A DNA stretch of 64,000 bases from the NCBI RefSeq assembly GCF_039543825.1, contig NZ_BAABKM010000002.1, positions 2,884,133 through 2,948,132 on the forward strand, read 5' to 3'. This DNA comes from Nocardioides conyzicola. Its GTDB lineage: Bacteria > Actinomycetota > Actinomycetes > Propionibacteriales > Nocardioidaceae. Positions within the stretch are counted from its first letter, which is position 1, and the number at the start of each line of letters is the position of its first letter. The position numbers and the translations under genes were made by a program. The notes under the pieces are model-generated. The model had not been told where the DNA came from. It was given only the letters and a program-made list of their open reading frames with translations, and made no database searches. This document shows positions 62,358 to 64,000 of this stretch, piece by piece.

Positions 62358-63527
62358 GTGGATCTGATGGAATTCCAGGCGAAGGAACTCTTCGCCAAGC
62401 ACGGCGTACCGGGCACGCCCGGCATCGTCGCCAACACCCCGGCCGAGGCCCGAGCCGCCGCCGAGCAGCTCGGCGTCTGCGTCGTCAAGGCGCAGGTCAA
62501 GGCCGGCGGCCGCGGCAAGGCGGGAGGCGTCAAGCTCGCCAAGACGCCCGACGAGGCCGAGCAGCACGCCACCGCGATCCTCGGCATGGAGATCAAGGGC
62601 CTCACGGTCAACCGGGTCCTCATCGCCCCGGCGGCGAGCATCGAGGAGGAGTACTACTTCTCCTTCCTGCTCGACCGCTCCAACCGGTCCTACCTCTGCA
62701 TCGCCAGCGTCGAGGGCGGTGTCGAGATCGAGGAGGTCGCGAAGACCAACCCGGACGCCGTGAAGCAGATCCCGATCGACGCCGGCACCGGTGTCGACGA
62801 GGCCAAGGCCCGCGAGATCGTCGCGGAGGTCGGCTTCCCGGAGGCGCTCACCGACCAGGCCGTGCAGACGGTCCTCGCCCTGTGGACGACCTTCGTCGAG
62901 GAGGACGCCACGCTCGTCGAGGTGAACCCGCTGGCCCGCCTGGCCGGTGACAAGCTCGAGGCGCTCGACGGCAAGGTCTCGCTCGACGAGAACGCCGAGT
63001 TCCGCCACCCGGAGCACGCCGAGTTCGAGGACAAGGCCGCGGCCGACCCGCTCGAGGCGAAGGCCAAGGAGAAGGGCCTCAACTACGTGAAGCTCGACGG
63101 TGCCGTGGGCATCATCGGCAACGGCGCGGGCCTGGTCATGTCGACGCTCGACGTCGTCGCGTACGCCGGTGAGGCGCACGGCGGGGTCAAGCCCGCCAAC
63201 TTCCTCGACATCGGTGGCGGCGCGTCCGCCCAGGTGATGGCCGACGGCCTCGACGTGATCCTCAACGACCCGCAGGTCAAGAGCGTGTTCGTGAACGTCT
63301 TCGGCGGCATCACGTCCTGCGACGCGGTGGCCAACGGCATCGTCGGCGCGCTCGAGATCCTCGGCGACGAGGCGAGCAAGCCCCTCGTCGTACGCCTCGA
63401 CGGCAACAACGTGGAGGAGGGCCGCCGCATCCTCGCGGAGGCCAACCACCCGCTGGTGACGCTGGTGGACACCATGGACGGTGCGGCCGACAAGGCTGCC
63501 GAGCTCGCGAACAAGGCAGGGGCCTGA
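62358..63527 (+). CDS. sucC: Succinyl-CoA ligase (ADP-forming) beta subunit
   Basis: A 389-residue TCA-cycle enzyme subunit. It begins [22 protein letters not shown] (from the GTG at 62358), has the ATP-grasp motif [20 protein letters not shown], and the ligase domain contains [11 protein letters not shown] and [11 protein letters not shown]. The ATG at 62367 would shorten it by three residues. It is followed two bases later by sucD. The enzyme makes ATP (or GTP) from succinyl-CoA. Confidence 0.96.
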   Translation: MDLMEFQAKELFAKHGVPGTPGIVANTPAEARAAAEQLGVCVVKAQVKAGGRGKAGGVKLAKTPDEAEQHATAILGMEIKGLTVNRVLIAPAASIEEEYYFSFLLDRSNRSYLCIASVEGGVEIEEVAKTNPDAVKQIPIDAGTGVDEAKAREIVAEVGFPEALTDQAVQTVLALWTTFVEEDATLVEVNPLARLAGDKLEALDGKVSLDENAEFRHPEHAEFEDKAAADPLEAKAKEKGLNYVKLDGAVGIIGNGAGLVMSTLDVVAYAGEAHGGVKPANFLDIGGGASAQVMADGLDVILNDPQVKSVFVNVFGGITSCDAVANGIVGALEILGDEASKPLVVRLDGNNVEEGRRILAEANHPLVTLVDTMDGAADKAAELANKAGA

Positions 63528-63529
63528 AC

Positions 63530-64000
63530 ATGTCGATCTTCCTGAACAAGGACTCCAAGGTCATCGTCCAGGGCATCACCGGCGGTGAGGGCACCAAGCA
63601 CACCCGCCTGATGCTCAAGGCGGGGACCAACGTCGTCGGCGGCGTCAACGCCCGCAAGGCCGGCACCACCGTCACGCACCAGGACGCCGACGGCAACGAC
63701 GTCGAGCTGCCCGTCTTCGCCTCGGTCGCCGAGGCGATCAAGGAGACCGGCGCCGACGTGTCGGTCGCCTTCGTGCCGCCGGCCTTCACCAAGGACGCCG
63801 TGATCGAGGCCATCGACGCCGAGATCGGCCTGCTGGTGATCATCACCGAGGGCGTGCCGGTGCAGGACAGCGCCGAGTTCTGGGCCTACGCCCAGGGCAA
63901 GGCCACCCGCATCATCGGCCCGAACTGTCCCGGCATCATCACGCCGGGCGAGGCCCTCGCGGGCATCACGCCCGCCACGATCGCCGGCAAGGGCCCGGTC
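63530..64000 (+). CDS. sucD: Succinyl-CoA ligase alpha subunit, partial
   Basis: Partial at the window end; 157 residues are present. It starts [25 protein letters not shown], the CoA-binding domain opening of SucD, and continues with [24 protein letters not shown] and [14 protein letters not shown]. The phosphorylated His lies further downstream, outside the window. It begins two bases after the sucC stop and forms the same operon. Confidence 0.95.
   Translation, partial: MSIFLNKDSKVIVQGITGGEGTKHTRLMLKAGTNVVGGVNARKAGTTVTHQDADGNDVELPVFASVAEAIKETGADVSVAFVPPAFTKDAVIEAIDAEIGLLVIITEGVPVQDSAEFWAYAQGKATRIIGPNCPGIITPGEALAGITPATIAGKGPV

Overview
This is a very GC-rich actinobacterial chromosome segment, best matched to Nocardioides or a close relative. 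The basis is strongly G/C-biased third codon positions, two F420-type luciferase-like oxidoreductases, an IcmF-type mutase, a HelR helicase behind a rifamycin-associated element, SCO6745-family and DUF1275 proteins, and many genes that start immediately after a -10 box, as leaderless actinobacterial transcripts do. I saw no rRNA, tRNA, CRISPR array, prophage or insertion sequence.

1-20.8 kb is a mosaic. It holds the start of icmF (minus) behind two near-identical palindromic operators; a secreted PKD-domain protein; a luciferase-like oxidoreductase coupled to an acyl-ACP desaturase; two paralogous membrane hybrid histidine kinases flanking an HSL-type esterase; an aromatic-acid-type MFS transporter divergent from an FAD dehydrogenase; an SMR efflux gene divergent from its likely TetR regulator; a MarR regulator divergent from an NADP oxidoreductase across three operators; a DUF1275 membrane protein; a sortase; and a four-gene NitT/TauT-type ABC importer.

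21-40.3 kb is the core of the window, a purine and allantoin catabolic island. One translationally coupled minus-strand operon runs uraD, uraH, uricase, allantoinase, pucG, allC, an RpiR regulator, the xanthine dehydrogenase FAD subunit, a fused [2Fe-2S]-molybdopterin xanthine dehydrogenase and guanine deaminase. Together these take guanine to ureidoglycine and then oxalurate plus glycine. Upstream are an NCS1 permease plus allantoin/hydantoin racemase pair, and an FmdA-type amidase, an AtzH-amidase fusion and a GntR regulator, which look like an oxalurate/oxamate branch. A 15-bp motif, TGAAACRANNGKTNY, precedes three of these units and also the distant ABC importer, which points to one regulon. 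helR with its rifamycin-associated element lies just downstream of the operon, behind a terminator hairpin.

40.3-64 kb holds fatty-acid genes (fadD-type ligase, acyl-CoA dehydrogenase, luciferase-like oxidoreductase); a heterodimeric ABC exporter whose two nucleotide-binding domains carry complementary defects; lipoproteins; a YbaK-type deacylase; an LRAT-like protein; a GtrA protein; tatA; a glycerophosphodiesterase; a PspC envelope-stress module (three PspC-operon proteins divergent from a PspC-histidine kinase and its LuxR-type regulator); an amino-acid permease; pcrA; an M23 peptidase; and sucC with the start of sucD. Short inverted-repeat elements sit at 27.2-27.4, 44.5-44.65 and 60.86-60.95 kb.
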